Positions 1 to 12,300 of a stretch of DNA of 64,000 nt are shown here, piece by piece. The notes under the pieces are model-generated. The model did no database searches. It was given only the letters and a program-made list of their open reading frames with translations, and was not told the origin of the DNA. Made by a program: the position numbers and the translations under genes. Position 1 is the stretch's first letter; each line of letters opens with the position of its first letter. Location of the stretch: NCBI GenBank assembly GCA_009746045.1, contig RPFO01000253.1:188001-252000 (forward strand). Reading direction: 5' to 3'. Origin of the DNA: Mesostigma viride (taxonomy: Eukaryota > Streptophyta > Mesostigmatophyceae > Mesostigmatales > Mesostigmataceae).

Positions 1-402
1 ATATGGGTCCAGGAATAGTTGTCTCACATAATAATATGGGTATATGTACCGCACCAGTTCATGCACAATTAATGCCAAAACCAGTAATCAATCAACAACT
101 CCTCAACTAGATCTGATCGAGGTCAACCCCAAGTAACATGAGGACAACTCACCTACTAGAACTTAACATATGGCTAGTCACGGGATGAGACTAGCAGGCT
201 GCATGCTTGGCGCACATATCCTGTACAGCTGGCCATGGCATGCGTGCCATTATTCATGATTGTTAGGTATTATTACAGCTGGCTGAATTCTACAGCTGGC
301 TGCATGATGTGGCCGCGGCATTCGCAAACTGCAGCTATTTGCCAGCCTTGCCGACTCATAGACCTGGGTACACCTGAATGGCTCTTCATTAACTAACTAA
401 GC
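1..402. other. 3' flank of the GT61 gene, no gene seen
   Basis: No coding region is supported here. The stretch lies beyond the stop of the minus-strand glycosyltransferase gene and probably holds its 3' UTR. It has some short repeated pieces (tacagctggc occurs several times between 215 and 300). Confidence 0.5.
273..277 (-). terminator. possible TGTAA polyadenylation signal of the GT61 gene
   Basis: TGTAA on the minus strand, 126 bases past the stop codon at 403-405. TGTAA is the usual poly(A) signal of chlorophyte green algae. A five-base motif also occurs by chance, so this is a candidate only. Confidence 0.35.
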
Positions 403-3400
403 CTACTGCTCTATCTCTGCCAGAATCCTGGAGACATGGTCCAGGAGAATCGGTACATCCACAATAAATACATCGTCGGTCTCAGGCTGTTCATCATCCG
501 AAAGCACCTGTACGGCATGATCGAGGTATTAAAAAGTGCAATAGAGTTTGTAGGCATTAGCGGCAGCGGACAGAGAAACACCATGCATTACCATGCGTGT
601 CATTGAAGCTGATTGCTGCATCAGAGAGCATGTGCAGGTGGTTGCAAAGCAAAGTAGACAAATATCGGACAAAATGCAGCTAGAGATTTCATAGTCCCAA
701 AGGACCACTCCCGTCATGGTCCCATGCGAGCTGCCACCACATGTAAAACAATTTAAGAGCTGAGTGAGGGGTATTCATGAATATATTTCTGTGCTATATT
801 TCTATACTATATTCTTTGTGCATACACATACAACGATCATGAGAGGTAAACGAGTACATCTTCTAGCAAGAAAACAAAGCTCGTGCACATCAAGCTTCGT
901 GCATCCGTCACAACATACCTTGGTCATCTGCCGCTGGAACTGGGGCACGGTTGCGTAGTATCGCAGGCCCAGGTTGTGGGCCACCTCCTTAAACAGGGTG
1001 CTCATGCTCGTGGGGTCACCGTTGGGTACCCAGGGCTGAAGGAACTCGAGTACCGCCGTCCCCTCCCTGCAGGCGACCAGGTAGCTGAGGCTGGGGCCAT
1101 GGGGAGCAATCTGCCACCCGAGCATCCAAGAGCGTTGAGCATGCATGCATGCATGCATGCAGTGGGCGGGCATCATTAGGGTGCGCGGAGTCATCAATAA
1201 ATTTGCTCGTGAGTATAAATGGGATGGTCAACGGTACATGTCACTGTCTTAAGCAGGCCTTTAAGTGAGCCAGGTAGCAGACATGCTGATGCCTCAGGCA
1301 TGGCGGGCGCGCGCCTGGCCGGCTATGCCATGCAGTGGTCATGTTGTTTGCCCGTGCAGAATCAAGGCATCTTGCATCACCAGAACTTGGATGAAGGCAA
1401 TGCAAAAAAAACGCCCTCACCAAAAGCCTAGTAATTAAACACGAAGCTTGCACGCACCACGCATGCACCTGCCACCCGTCACTGCCTGCACTCATCATAT
1501 CATGCACACGCCTTGGTATTACCAGTGCTGTGCGCTAAGGGACACACTCACCACGACCGCCGCCCGGTGGAACCGCCGCAGAAGCTCCGCCTGCTCCTCG
1601 CCGGTGGCTGCCGCACCCGTCACACTATCCAGCACATCATCCATCAGCACGTCCACTTTGAGACCTAGCGGGCGCACGAGGGTCCCCAGCGCCTCCACCA
1701 TGGCATCGTTGTTGGCCACGCGGCAGCGGCGGTGGCGCGATATGACCAGAACGGTGCGGCGGTCAGCAGAAGGAAAGAGAGGCACGCCGTGGCTGGTGAT
1801 CAGCTTGGTGTTGCGGGCGGCGGCGGCCTGGGGCTCGGCCGAGGAGGAGGGAGGCGTGAGCGGCACGCCCAGCTGGCGGTGGACCACATCGCGCAGGTTG
1901 CGCTGGAAGAGCGCCGATTGGTTGCGGGTGCAGGGGATCTCAGGGACGAGCACCTGCCAGGGAGGGCGGTAAGGTAAAAGGGATGGAGAGGAAACAAAGT
2001 ACATGAGGCTTAATATTAGCTTAGTACCACGTAGAGGCTGCAGGCAAGAAATCTAGCTCTTTGGCCACGGGCGCATCCGGCGGGACTATGGTGTGTTTTT
2101 GGTTCTTAATGGCCTCCGGCACGATCCATCTTATCGCCAGTAGCCCGTGCCATTGAGCTAGATTGCCCTGCTGACTTATGCCAGCATATCCACAGCTGGC
2201 CTTTGGCATGCGCCTGGCACTGGTAGGCATGTACGTGGGGCAGCTGGCAGCACACACACTGACACCATATCTCAGACCCTTGCCTCTTGTGCTGGCTACT
2301 TAGTAGTCCCCTCTGTACACGCTTGATGGGGAAATAGCCAGCAAAAATACTTTATTTCAGCTCTGCCTCCCTCCGTCGTCCTACGCTGACTGGCCCCATC
2401 CCCGCAACTCAAAGACAGACGGTGAGGCGTTGCTAGCCCCCCTCCCCCCACCGCCGGCTCCCCTTGTGGTTGAACGCCACCTCATGGCCCTTATATACCC
2501 CCCTACCTAGCCCCCCTTACCCCCCTATAGCCCCCCCCACCTGGTCTGCAAACACCTCGCCCCCCCCAACCCCCACCCGCCACCCCCCATCTACCTACCC
2601 TATCCCCTTCACCTGGTCAGCAAAAACCTCGCCGAGTACGATGCGTTGCGGCGCCACGCCCAGGAACTGCATCCACCCGCGCACGTAGGCTGGCACGGTG
2701 TGGCCCAGGTATACTCCCGATGTCACGTGGATGGCCATCTCGGGCAGCTGGGTCACCTCCGGGTGGAAAAGAGCCAGGCGGGAGAGGCTGCCGAGCACAA
2801 GAGATATGGATAGCGAACAACAACTGGATTAGAAAACAAGGATATGATGAAGGACAACCATGGACTGTCAGCTATCGCATGTTTTCCCCCTCAGCTCCCC
2901 CCCCTCTAACTCAAGCGCATCTGCACCATGATTGTGGCGGTACATGCCTTCCTTTGTACCCTTGTCCTTCAAGGAGTGAGGAATCTATTCGAAGCTATTT
3001 ACAAGTGTGCTTCAACCGTTGGGTGCAACCTGTGATGGCACCCGCCGGGCAATTCGTTCGTTGCTTGCCACTGCAACGGTGGCCACGGTAATGATAAAAG
3101 CCTTGTTCAGTCTGAAAAAGGTTGTGTACATAGCATTAATTTCTGATCACATCGCCACCGCACTGTTTGTAGCACACGGCGCGGGCTTGGCTGCCAGCAA
3201 AGCGTTCCAGCTGCCGCACACCTCTCCGTGCCACACCAGCACACACCACCTGCATCTCAAGACACATTTGCAAACATTACACGAGCACCCACTTCTTGCT
3301 GACGATCGAGTGCACAAGCACGCAGCCCTCCAAGGCAAACCTATTTTGAGAGCGCCCAGAGTATGCATTCCCCTGTCCTCACTAATCTGCTAGCTGATAC

Positions 3401-6400
3401 ACCCACTCCTCCATTCCCCTGTCCTCACTAATCTGCTAGCTGATACACCCACTCCTCCATTCCCCTGTCCTCACTAATCTGCTAGCTGATGCACCCACCC
3501 CTCCATTCCCCTGTCCTCACTAATCTGCTAGCTGATACACCCACCCCTCCATTCCCCTGTCCTCACTAATCTGCTAGCTGATGCACCCACCCCTCCATTC
3601 CCCTGTCCTCACTAATCTGCTAGCTGATGCACCCACTCCTCCATTCCCCTGTCCTCACTAATCTGCTAGCTGATGCACCCACCCCTCCATTCCCCTGTCC
3701 TCACTAATCTGCTAGCTGATACACCCACCCCTCCATTCCCCTGTCCTCACTAATCTGCTAGCTGATACACCCACCCCTCCATTCCCCTGTCCTCACTAAT
3801 CTGCTAGCTGATACACCCACTCCTCCATTCCCCTGTCCTCACTAATCTGCTAGCTGATGCACCCACTCCTCCATTCCCCTGTCCTCACTAATCTGCTAGC
3901 TGATACACCCACTCCTCCATTCCCCTGTCCTCACTAATCTGCTAGCTGATACACCCACCCCTCCATTCCCCTGTCCTCACTAATCTGCTAGCTGATGCAC
4001 CCATCCCTCCATTCCCCTGTCCTCACTAATCTGCTAGCTGATGCACCCACCCCTCCATTCCCCTGTCCTCACTAATCTGCTAGCTGATACACCCACTCCT
4101 CCATTCCCCTGTCCTCACTAATCTGCTAGCTGATACACCCACCCCTCCATTCCCCTGTCCCTACTAATCTGCTAGCTGATGCACCCACCCCTCCATTCCC
4201 CTGTCCTCACTAATCTGCTAGCTGATGCACCCACCCCTCCATTCGCCTGTCCCTACTAATCTGCTAGCTGATACACCCACTCCTCCATTCCCCTGTCCTT
4301 ACTGATCTGCTAGCTGATGCACCCACTCCTCCATTCCCCTGTCCTCACTAATCTGCTAGCTGATGCACCCACCCCTCCATTCCCCTGTCCTCACTAATCT
4401 GCTAGCTGATACACCCACTCCTCCATTCCCCTGTCCTCACTAATCTGCTAGCTGATGCACCCACCCCTCCATTCCCCTGTCCTCACTAATCTGCTAGCTG
4501 ATACACCCACCCCTCCATTCCCCTGTCCTCACTTATCTGCTAGCTGATGCACCCACCCCTCCATTCCCCTGTCCTCACTAATCTGCTAGCTGATGCACCC
4601 ATCCCTCCATTCCCCTGTCCTCACTAATCTGCTAGCTGATGCACCCACCCCTCCATTCCCCTGTCCTCACTAATCTGCTAGCTGATGCACCCACCCCTCC
4701 ATTCCCCTGTCCTCACTAATCTGCTAGCTGATGCACCCACCCCTCCATTCCCCTGTCCTCACTAATCTGCTAGCTGATACACCCACCCCTCCATTCCCCT
4801 GTCCTCACTAATCTGCTAGCTGATACACCCACCCCTCCATTCCCCTGTCCTCACTAATCTGCTAGCTGATGCACCCACCCCTCCATTCCCCTGTCCTCAC
4901 TAATCTGCTAGCTGATGCACCCACCCCTCCATTCCCCTGTCCTCACTAATCTGCTAGCTGATGCACCCATCCCTCCATTCCCCTGTCCTCACTAATCTGC
5001 TAGCTGATGCACCCACCCCTCCATTCCCCTGTCCTCACTAATCTGCTAGCTGATACACCCACTCCTCCATTCCCCTGTCCTCACTAATCTGCTAGCTGAT
5101 ACACCCACCCCTCCATTCCCCTGTCCCTACTAATCTGCTAGCTGATGCACCCACCCCTCCATTCCCCTGTCCTCACTAATCTGCTAGCTGATGCACCCAC
5201 CCCTCCATTCGCCTGTCCCTACTAATCTGCTAGCTGATACACCCACTCCTCCATTCCTCTGTCCCTACTAATCTGCTAGCTGATGCACCCACCCCTCCAT
5301 TCCCCTGTCCTCACTAATCTGCTAGCTGATGCACCCACCCCTCCATTCCCCTGTCCTCACTAATCTGCTAGCTGATGCACCCACTCCTCCATTCCCCTGT
5401 CCTCACTAATCTGCTAGCTGATACACCCACTCCTCCATTCCCCTGTCCTCACTAATCTGCTAGCTGATGCACCCACTCCTCCATTCCCCTGTCCCTACTA
5501 TCTGCTAGCTGATGCACCCACCCCTCCATTCCCCTGTCCTCACTAATCTGCTAGCTGATGCACCCACCCCTCCATTCGCCTGTCCTCACTAATCTGCTAG
5601 CTGATACACCCACTCCTCCATTCCCCTGTCCTTACTGATCTGCTAGCTGATGCACCCACCCCTCCATTCCCCTGTCCTCACTAATCTGCTCGCTGATGCA
5701 CCCACCCCTCCATTCCCCTGTCCCTACTAATCTGCTAGCTGATGCACCCACTCCTCCATTCCCCTGTCCTCACTAATCTGCTAGCTGATGCACCCACCCC
5801 TCCATTCCCCTGTCCTCACTAATCTGCTAGCTGATACACCCACTCCTCCATTCCCCTGTCCTCACTAATCTGCTAGCTGATGCACCCACCCCTCCATTCC
5901 CCTGTCCTCACTAATCTGCTAGCTGATGCACCCACCCCTCCATTCCCCTGTCCTCACTAATCTGCTAGCTGATGCACCCACTCCTCCATTCCCCTGTCCT
6001 CACTAATCTGCTAGCTGATGCACCCACCCCTCCATTCCCCTGTCCTCACTAATCTGCTAGCTGATACACCCACTCCTCCATTCCCCTGTCCTCACTAATC
6101 TGCTAGCTGATACACCCACCCCTCCATTCCCCTGTCCTCACTAATCTGCTAGCTGATACACCCACCCCTCCATTCCCCTGTCCCTACTTATCTGCTAGCT
6201 GATGCACCCACCCCTCCATTCCCCTGTCCTCACTAATCTGCTAGCTGATGCACCCACCCCTCCATTCCCCTGTCCTCACTAATCTGCTAGCTGATACACC
6301 CACTCCTCCATTCCCCTGTCCTCACTAATCTGCTAGCTGATGCACCCACCCCTCCATTCCCCTGTCCCTACTAATCTGCTAGCTGATGCACCCACCCCTC

Positions 6401-8828
6401 CATTCCCCTGTCCTCACTAATCTGCTAGCTGATGCACCCACCCCTCCATTCCCCTGTCCTCACTAATCTGCTAGCTGATGCACCCACCCCTCCATTCCCC
6501 TGTCCTCACTAATCTGCTAGCTGATGCACCCACCCCTCCATGATGAACTCATAGAGGCCGATCCAGATGTGGTCAATCACCAGCACGCTGGCCAAGCGCC
6601 GCGACACCGCCACTGCCGGATCGGTGTTTGGCACTGGCTCGCGCATGTTGTTGCAGGCGCCGCGGGGCTCGAGGAAGGCGTCGCGTGTGTACACTTGGCC
6701 GTTGCGGGTCACGGCCGCACGTTCCGCGTAGAGGAGGTATGGCGTGTGGGGTAGCGTGTAGAGGGCGGCACTGGTGGAACACCTGGCAGAGGTCACGAGC
6801 AGGCAAACAAGCACCCACGGACACACCCACCCAGAGGTATGCCAAGTCACAGGCGAGCCGATGCGGGTGCCAGCAGCAAGGCACCGCTCCGGGCGAAATA
6901 TGCTGCACCAATTAGGAATGCCCCAAGCTGCTGTTGATCAATCGACCGGGACGCATCAGAGCCAGACCACACCAGCCTAGCAGGCAGCATCGGGAGCCAG
7001 GAGCTGGACGCCAGCATAACTCAGCCAGCGGCGCACAGACTAACATGCGGCGCATGGCCAGACGTGGCATGTAGCCCCTTTTCCATGCTGCATGCTGCCT
7101 ATTCAGGAATAGAGGCAGCCAGACGTCATGGGAAGCATCCACAGCAGCATGACCCCCAGCCGCATGCAACGTGCAGGACTCGGCCGCAAATGCAGACTTG
7201 GGGAGCAGCTCATGCAATATATCAGGTGAGCAGAGGCATGACCAGAGAGACATCGCATGCGAGGGGAGAGACATGCACTCCTGATCGCAAAGCGTCGGCA
7301 GGGCCATGTCTACGTCCCTACCTGGCATCTGCAGCATTTTGAAGGTGGCATGAATAGTCCCACGAATATAAAAAGGTCGAGATGTTGCTAGGGGTAAAGC
7401 ACTGTTGCAGTGCAGTGCAGTGGATGGCGGCGGCGCGCTACCATTCCTTGCACTGCCAGCTGGGATGCTCATGCTGGTGGCAAGACAGTGCCAGTGCAGG
7501 AAAAAGGGGGGCATGCAACGGCTACCATCCCTTGCCCTGCTGTCATGACAACACTCATGCTGGCGGTACCATTCGTTGCACTGTCGCCGCGTGGTGCAGC
7601 CGCTGCTGCAGCGACAGTGTCCGACAGCGTCCGCGATGCACGCCTCGCACTTGGAGATGAGGTTGTTGCACACCGAGCGGTCCTGTGTGGGATGAGGCCA
7701 GCCCCACAAGCAGATAGGTAAGCATGTGTGTATGTGAATGACTGTGTGTGTGTGCGTGAGCGCATGAGCAATGTTTGTAGCACATCGAGAGGTCCTGCGG
7801 CGTGGCGAGGTACCAGAGGCACATGCCCATTATTTATTATACTATTAGCGCATGCACGCGCCTTAGAAACGGCCTAGTTGAAATGTACAACCAACCAAGG
7901 GTTTCGATAACCAGGTAACCGACCTGGTTATGAAATACGCATGCCAATCACCAGGTACACGACTCCCAAGCCCTTATACAACCACAACACACCACGTTGC
8001 TGCCAGACCCAGGACTCCCCTCGTACCAGGTACACGGCCTTAAACCCTTTGTACGACCACGGCACGCGGTCGGCCTCAGTGCGGAATATCCTCACGGGCT
8101 GCTGGACCAGGGGAGCGGCACCACCAATAATTTGATGGTTGCCAGTCTTGGGTTCCGGTCTCCTTGTGGTACCGGGCAGGATGTGGCCGGCACGGGAGCC
8201 CTGCACACTGGCACCTGACAGGGAGGCGGTCTCGGGATCCAGGGACAGCAGGTCGTCGTACGACAGCTGGAAGGGGAGGGTGTCGATGGGCGAGCCGTCC
8301 GGGGCGAAGAGGGAGGGGCATTGTGCGCGGCAGGCGCCGTGCTGGCATCGCTGCAGCAGGCGGACGAGCACGGCGATGGATCGGTCGACCGCCGCGCCCT
8401 CGGTGTCCATTATCGGGTTGTCGATGGAGACATTCCCGGATAGGCGGTACTTGGCGAGGCAGCGGTCCCGTTGGCGTTGGAAATCAGCAGCGGCGGCGTC
8501 TCGCTGCGCGTTTGCTGCGTCCGTGCCGAGTTTCGGGTACTCGGGCTCCGGCGCGCTCGATCCATTGTAGAGTGACAGCATGATAGTGTACAGGGTGGGG
8601 ACGAAAAACAAGGAGAGAATCGCAATCGATCCCTGCAGGAAGAAGCGACGTCACATTTCAAACCAAAGTCGGGCCTTTATCAGCGATAGTTCAGGTCGAT
8701 TGTAGTGCCGACATTGATTGCAGTGCAGGTAAAAGCATTCTGGCATTCTGCGAAGCCACAGCGGAAACGAGAGGAATGCAAGGCTAAGACACGCCTTCTG
8801 GGCTTACCAACTTGGCCACTATGGCCAT
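403..8828 (-). CDS. GT61-family glycosyltransferase, type II membrane protein, nine exons
   Basis: Exons on the minus strand, 5' to 3': 8828-8808, 8632-8027, 7682-7651, 6782-6534, 3340-3293, 2787-2613, 1953-1552, 1110-919, 507-403. All introns are GT..AG, phases agree, and the sum is 1830 nt or 609 residues. The third exon end is the least certain. A hydrophobic anchor (about residues 8-29, GSIAILSLFFVPTLYTIM) follows a short N-terminus, as in Golgi type II transferases. The C-terminal half matches the GT61/DUF563 plan: a FLGVAPQRIV segment, VLVPEIPCT at about 378, ISRHRRCRVANNDAM at about 448, and a histidine motif IAPHGPSLSYL at 512-522 where the family usually has HGAGL. GT61 enzymes transfer xylose, arabinose or GlcNAc to glycans or proteins; the substrate here cannot be told. 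The gene is divergent from the synthetase gene. Its fourth intron is a 3.2-kb minisatellite. Confidence 0.8.
1141..1160. repeat. (TGCA)n microsatellite
   Basis: Five tandem TGCA-type units in intron 7 of the GT61 gene, close upstream of its eighth exon on the minus strand. Confidence 0.8.
3366..6538. repeat. 46-bp minisatellite, about 69 copies, carrying the exon-intron junction
   Basis: Near-perfect 46-base tandem units fill almost the whole of intron 4 of the GT61 gene. Variation is mostly single positions (gatgcaccc or gatacaccc, cccctcc or ctcctcc, cctcac or ccctac). Read on the minus strand each unit holds ATGGAGGGGTGGGTGC, the same bases that form the real end of exon 4 and its donor (exon ends at 6534). 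The exon-side end of the array is therefore the splice junction itself. There are no unique spacers, so it is not a CRISPR array. Confidence 0.95.
7952..8065 (-). repeat. duplicated end of GT61 exon 2 with its splice donor
   Basis: The end of exon 2, coding WSYKGFKAVYL followed by GT at 8026, is repeated 75 bases further on as WLYKGLGVVYL, again followed by GT at 7951. The spacing is 25 codons and the frame stays open, so use of the second donor would add 25 residues. Confidence 0.7.
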
Positions 8829-9371
8829 TTCTGCGCTCCTAGCCACTGCCAATAGTTCCTGCAAGGATAACCCAAAAAATAAAATAGTGTACTTGCTCGA
8901 AAGATAACAGGCGAGACCGTGCCATAAAATCTCAAAGCTAACCTCAAATGGGTTAAAGAGCCTTCGTGAGACTCAGGCTGCATTTCCTGTGGACTTGGTC
9001 GTAAAGGTAGACTACCGGCACATGGCGGGCACGACGCAAACATTGTAGACACAGGTTGAGGTCACATCGCAATTTGCCATATCGGAAGATTGCACCAGGC
9101 CATAAAACCGTAAAAAGCCTCGGCCTTGACTCGCGCACGTGCACCGATTGCCACCTGCCTATGCTGACGACCGCCACATCCCTACCCAAAAGAGTAAACG
9201 AGCCAGAAGCCCGCCAGGTGGCCGTGAAGCATTCCCGGCCTCTACCGGTCGACTTGGCCCACCCTGAGAGGTGAACACGCTGACATCCGACAGCCTTACA
9301 CTACGACTGCGCGCTACGTGTATCAACTATCAAGTCGCGTAATATACACGCATTTTGCGGCCCATTTGGAT
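8829..9371. promoter_or_regulatory. divergent promoter region between GT61 and glycyl-tRNA synthetase
   Basis: 543 bases separate the two divergent start codons (ATG 8828 on minus, ATG 9372 on plus). Both promoters and 5' UTRs must lie here unless there are upstream non-coding exons. I see no convincing TATA box or named element. Confidence 0.5.
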
Positions 9372-12300
9372 ATGGCCGCCTTATCCCAGCGGCATGCATG
9401 CTTAATTATGTCGCCTTCTGCCGTAGTTACCGCTAAGCCTGGATATCTGCCACTGCTTTTGTCACCTATGAGGCACATGCACCTTCTGTCCTGTAGGTCG
9501 TCCATTCCTGGCGTGGCAGCCGTGGGTGCTGCCAAAGTGCTCAGGTCTGGTGGTGTTAATGCCATTGCCAGGAGAAATCGGTTTATTGGCGAGCGGCAAC
9601 GCTTCCCCTCGATTACGACTTCCTGGACAGCGCGGCTCTCGACAGTGCGATGCTCCGCTGTTGCGGGGCAAGCGGGCGTCCAGGCCGGGGGAAAGCCTGT
9701 TTCGGCAAATGCTGCTGATGCGGCAGCCAGCAAGGGTCCCGTGTCGGGGACCCTTACTTTCCAGGAGGCCTTGCAAAGGCTCCAGGTAATTAATGGCCGA
9801 CCTTTCCTATCATAATCCTATCTTGTATGCAAGAAAATTTATGTACGGGGTTAAGCTACTTGTACTTTTCTTGTTGGGAGCGCCAGTTCGACTGAAGGCA
9901 TTGCATTTCCAGAAGCGAATTGGGCAGTTTGACTCAACAAATTATTTTCTCGCAGAAGCTCCATACCAACGAATGCGTCCTGTGACTTAAGTTTCAATTA
10001 CCACATTCCATCCCCTGCAGTATTATCCCGCTACTGCTTTTCTCTTCCCTTCAGCAATCCCTTTGCAAACTCACCCCGCCGGTCCAACGTAACACGTTCG
10101 CTTGGGGTTTGGGGGAATCCTGATTTCGAGGTTACGTCCGTCGCCCTCTGAAATTCGTATGCTGCCTTGGTTCGTGCTCCACCCTGGCTGCCTGACAGCT
10201 GCACTGGCAGCTGGTCACATGCCACACCATCCCAAAATCAGGCTGCAAGAGTACTGTTTTGGGTTTAGGACCTGGCAGCTTCCTTAACATGCCGTCTTTG
10301 CATGCCACTCTGTCATGCAATCGTGCTGCAGGAGTACTGGTCCGCAAAGGGGTGCGCCGTTGTCACGCCATACAACACAGAGGTGAGCCTGGCTGCTGAC
10401 ACCTGACACCTGGAGACATTGCCTATGCGGGCAAAGGAAGTGGATGCGACATTACCATACCGATGCCTGACCGCTGCATGAGGCATGGGCATGGGCATTA
10501 CCAACGCGGGCCATGGAAGTGGCAGCCATGGAAGTGTAAGGGGTTGTTGTCCACACACCTCTTTCGTGGGAGGGCAGGTTCCTTTGGCTTTCAATTGGCC
10601 TTCGGACCGGTTTCCCCCTCCGATGGCGTTCTAGCATCCGCCCCTGCGTGCGTCCATGCCTGCATCCCTTTCCCACGTACACCGGGCGCACTCGCGTGTA
10701 TATCAAGGAGACTCGCGTGTATAGCAAGGAGACTCGCGTGTATATCAAGGAGACTCGCGTGTATATCAAGGAGACTCGCGTGTATATCAAGGAGACTCGC
10801 GTGTATATCAAGGAGACTCGCGTGTATAGCAAGGAGACTCGCGTGTATATCAAGGAGACTCGCGTGTATATCAAGGAGACTCGCGTGTATAGCAAGGAGA
10901 CTCGCGTGTATATCAAGGAGACTCGCGTGTATAGCAAGGAGGCTCGCGTGTATAGCAAGGAGGCTCGCGTGTATAGCAAGGAGACTCGCGTGTATAGCAA
11001 GGAGACTCGCGTGTATATCAAGGAGACTCGCGTGTATAGCAAGGAGACTCGCGTGTATAGCAAGGAGACTCGCGTGTATAGCAAGGAGACTCGCGTGTAT
11101 AGCAAGGAGGCTCGCGTGTATAGCAAGGAGACTCGCGTGTATATCAAGGAGACTCGCGTGTATAGCAAGGAGACTCGCGTGTATAGCAAGGAGACTCGCG
11201 TGTATATCAAGGAGACTCGCGTGTATAGCAAGGAGACTCGCGTGTATATCAAGGAGACTCGCGTGTATAGCAAGGAGACTCGCGTGTATAGCAAGGAGAC
11301 TCGCGTGTATATCAAGGAGACTCGCGTGTATAGCAAGGAGACTCGCGTGTATATCAAGGAGACTCGCGTGTATAGCAAGGAGACTCGCGTGTATATCAAG
11401 GAGACTCGCGTGTATAGCAAGGAGACTCGCGTGTATAAGACTGCCATCCCCATGACTGGCCCAACCCCCGACGCCTCCGGCTGATGTCATGCCCTCCCTT
11501 CCTCTCCTCCTGCCTCCCCCCCCTTCCAGGTGGGCGCGGGCACCATGAACCCCGCCACCTACCTGCGCGTGCTGGGGCCAGAGCCCTGGAATGTCGCGTA
11601 AGTGGGCAACTCTGTTTGTGCGGGGTGGGCGCGTAAGTGGGCAACCCTGTTTGTGCGGGGTGGGCGCGTAAGTGGGCAACCCTGTTTGTGCGGGGTGGGC
11701 GCGTAAGTGGGCAACACTGTTTGTGCGGGGTGGGCGCGTAAGTGGGCAACCCTGTTTGTGCGGGGTGGGCGCGTAAGTGCGCAACACTGTTTGTGCGGGG
11801 TGGGCGCGTAAGTGGGCAACACTGTTTGTGCGGGGTGGGTGCGTTAGTGGGCAACTCTGTTTGTGCGGGGTGGGCGCGTAAGTGCGCAACACTGTTTGTG
11901 CGGGGTGGGCGCGTAAGTGCGCAACACTGTTTGTGCGGGGTGGGCGCGTAAGTGGGCAACTCTGTTTGTGCGGGGTGGGCGCGTAAGTGGGCAACACTGT
12001 TTGTGCGGGGTGGGCGCGTAAGTGGGCAACCCTGTTTGTGCGGGGTGGGCGCGTAAGTGGGCAACACTGTTTGTGCGGGGTGGGCGCGTAAGTGCGCAAC
12101 ACTGTTTGTGCGGGGTGGGCGCGTAAGTGGGCAACACTGTTTGTGCGGGGTGGGCGCGTAAGTGCGCAACACTGTTTGTGCGGGGTGGGCGCGTATTGTT
12201 ATGCACGCTTCTTGCGACATGGGGTGGGTGGGGTGGGGTTTAAGTAGGCGCGCGAATTCGCCTCTCATGGAGCATGGTAGTACCTGATTCATCCGCTCAT

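Noticed and set aside
3366-6538. Possible CRISPR-like array
   Set aside because: Units are contiguous with no unique spacers, and the repeat is an intronic minisatellite of a nuclear gene.
9318-9371. Earlier start of the synthetase at 9318
   Set aside because: The codon there is GTG; the first in-frame ATG is 9372 and gives a reasonable transit-peptide-like N-terminus.
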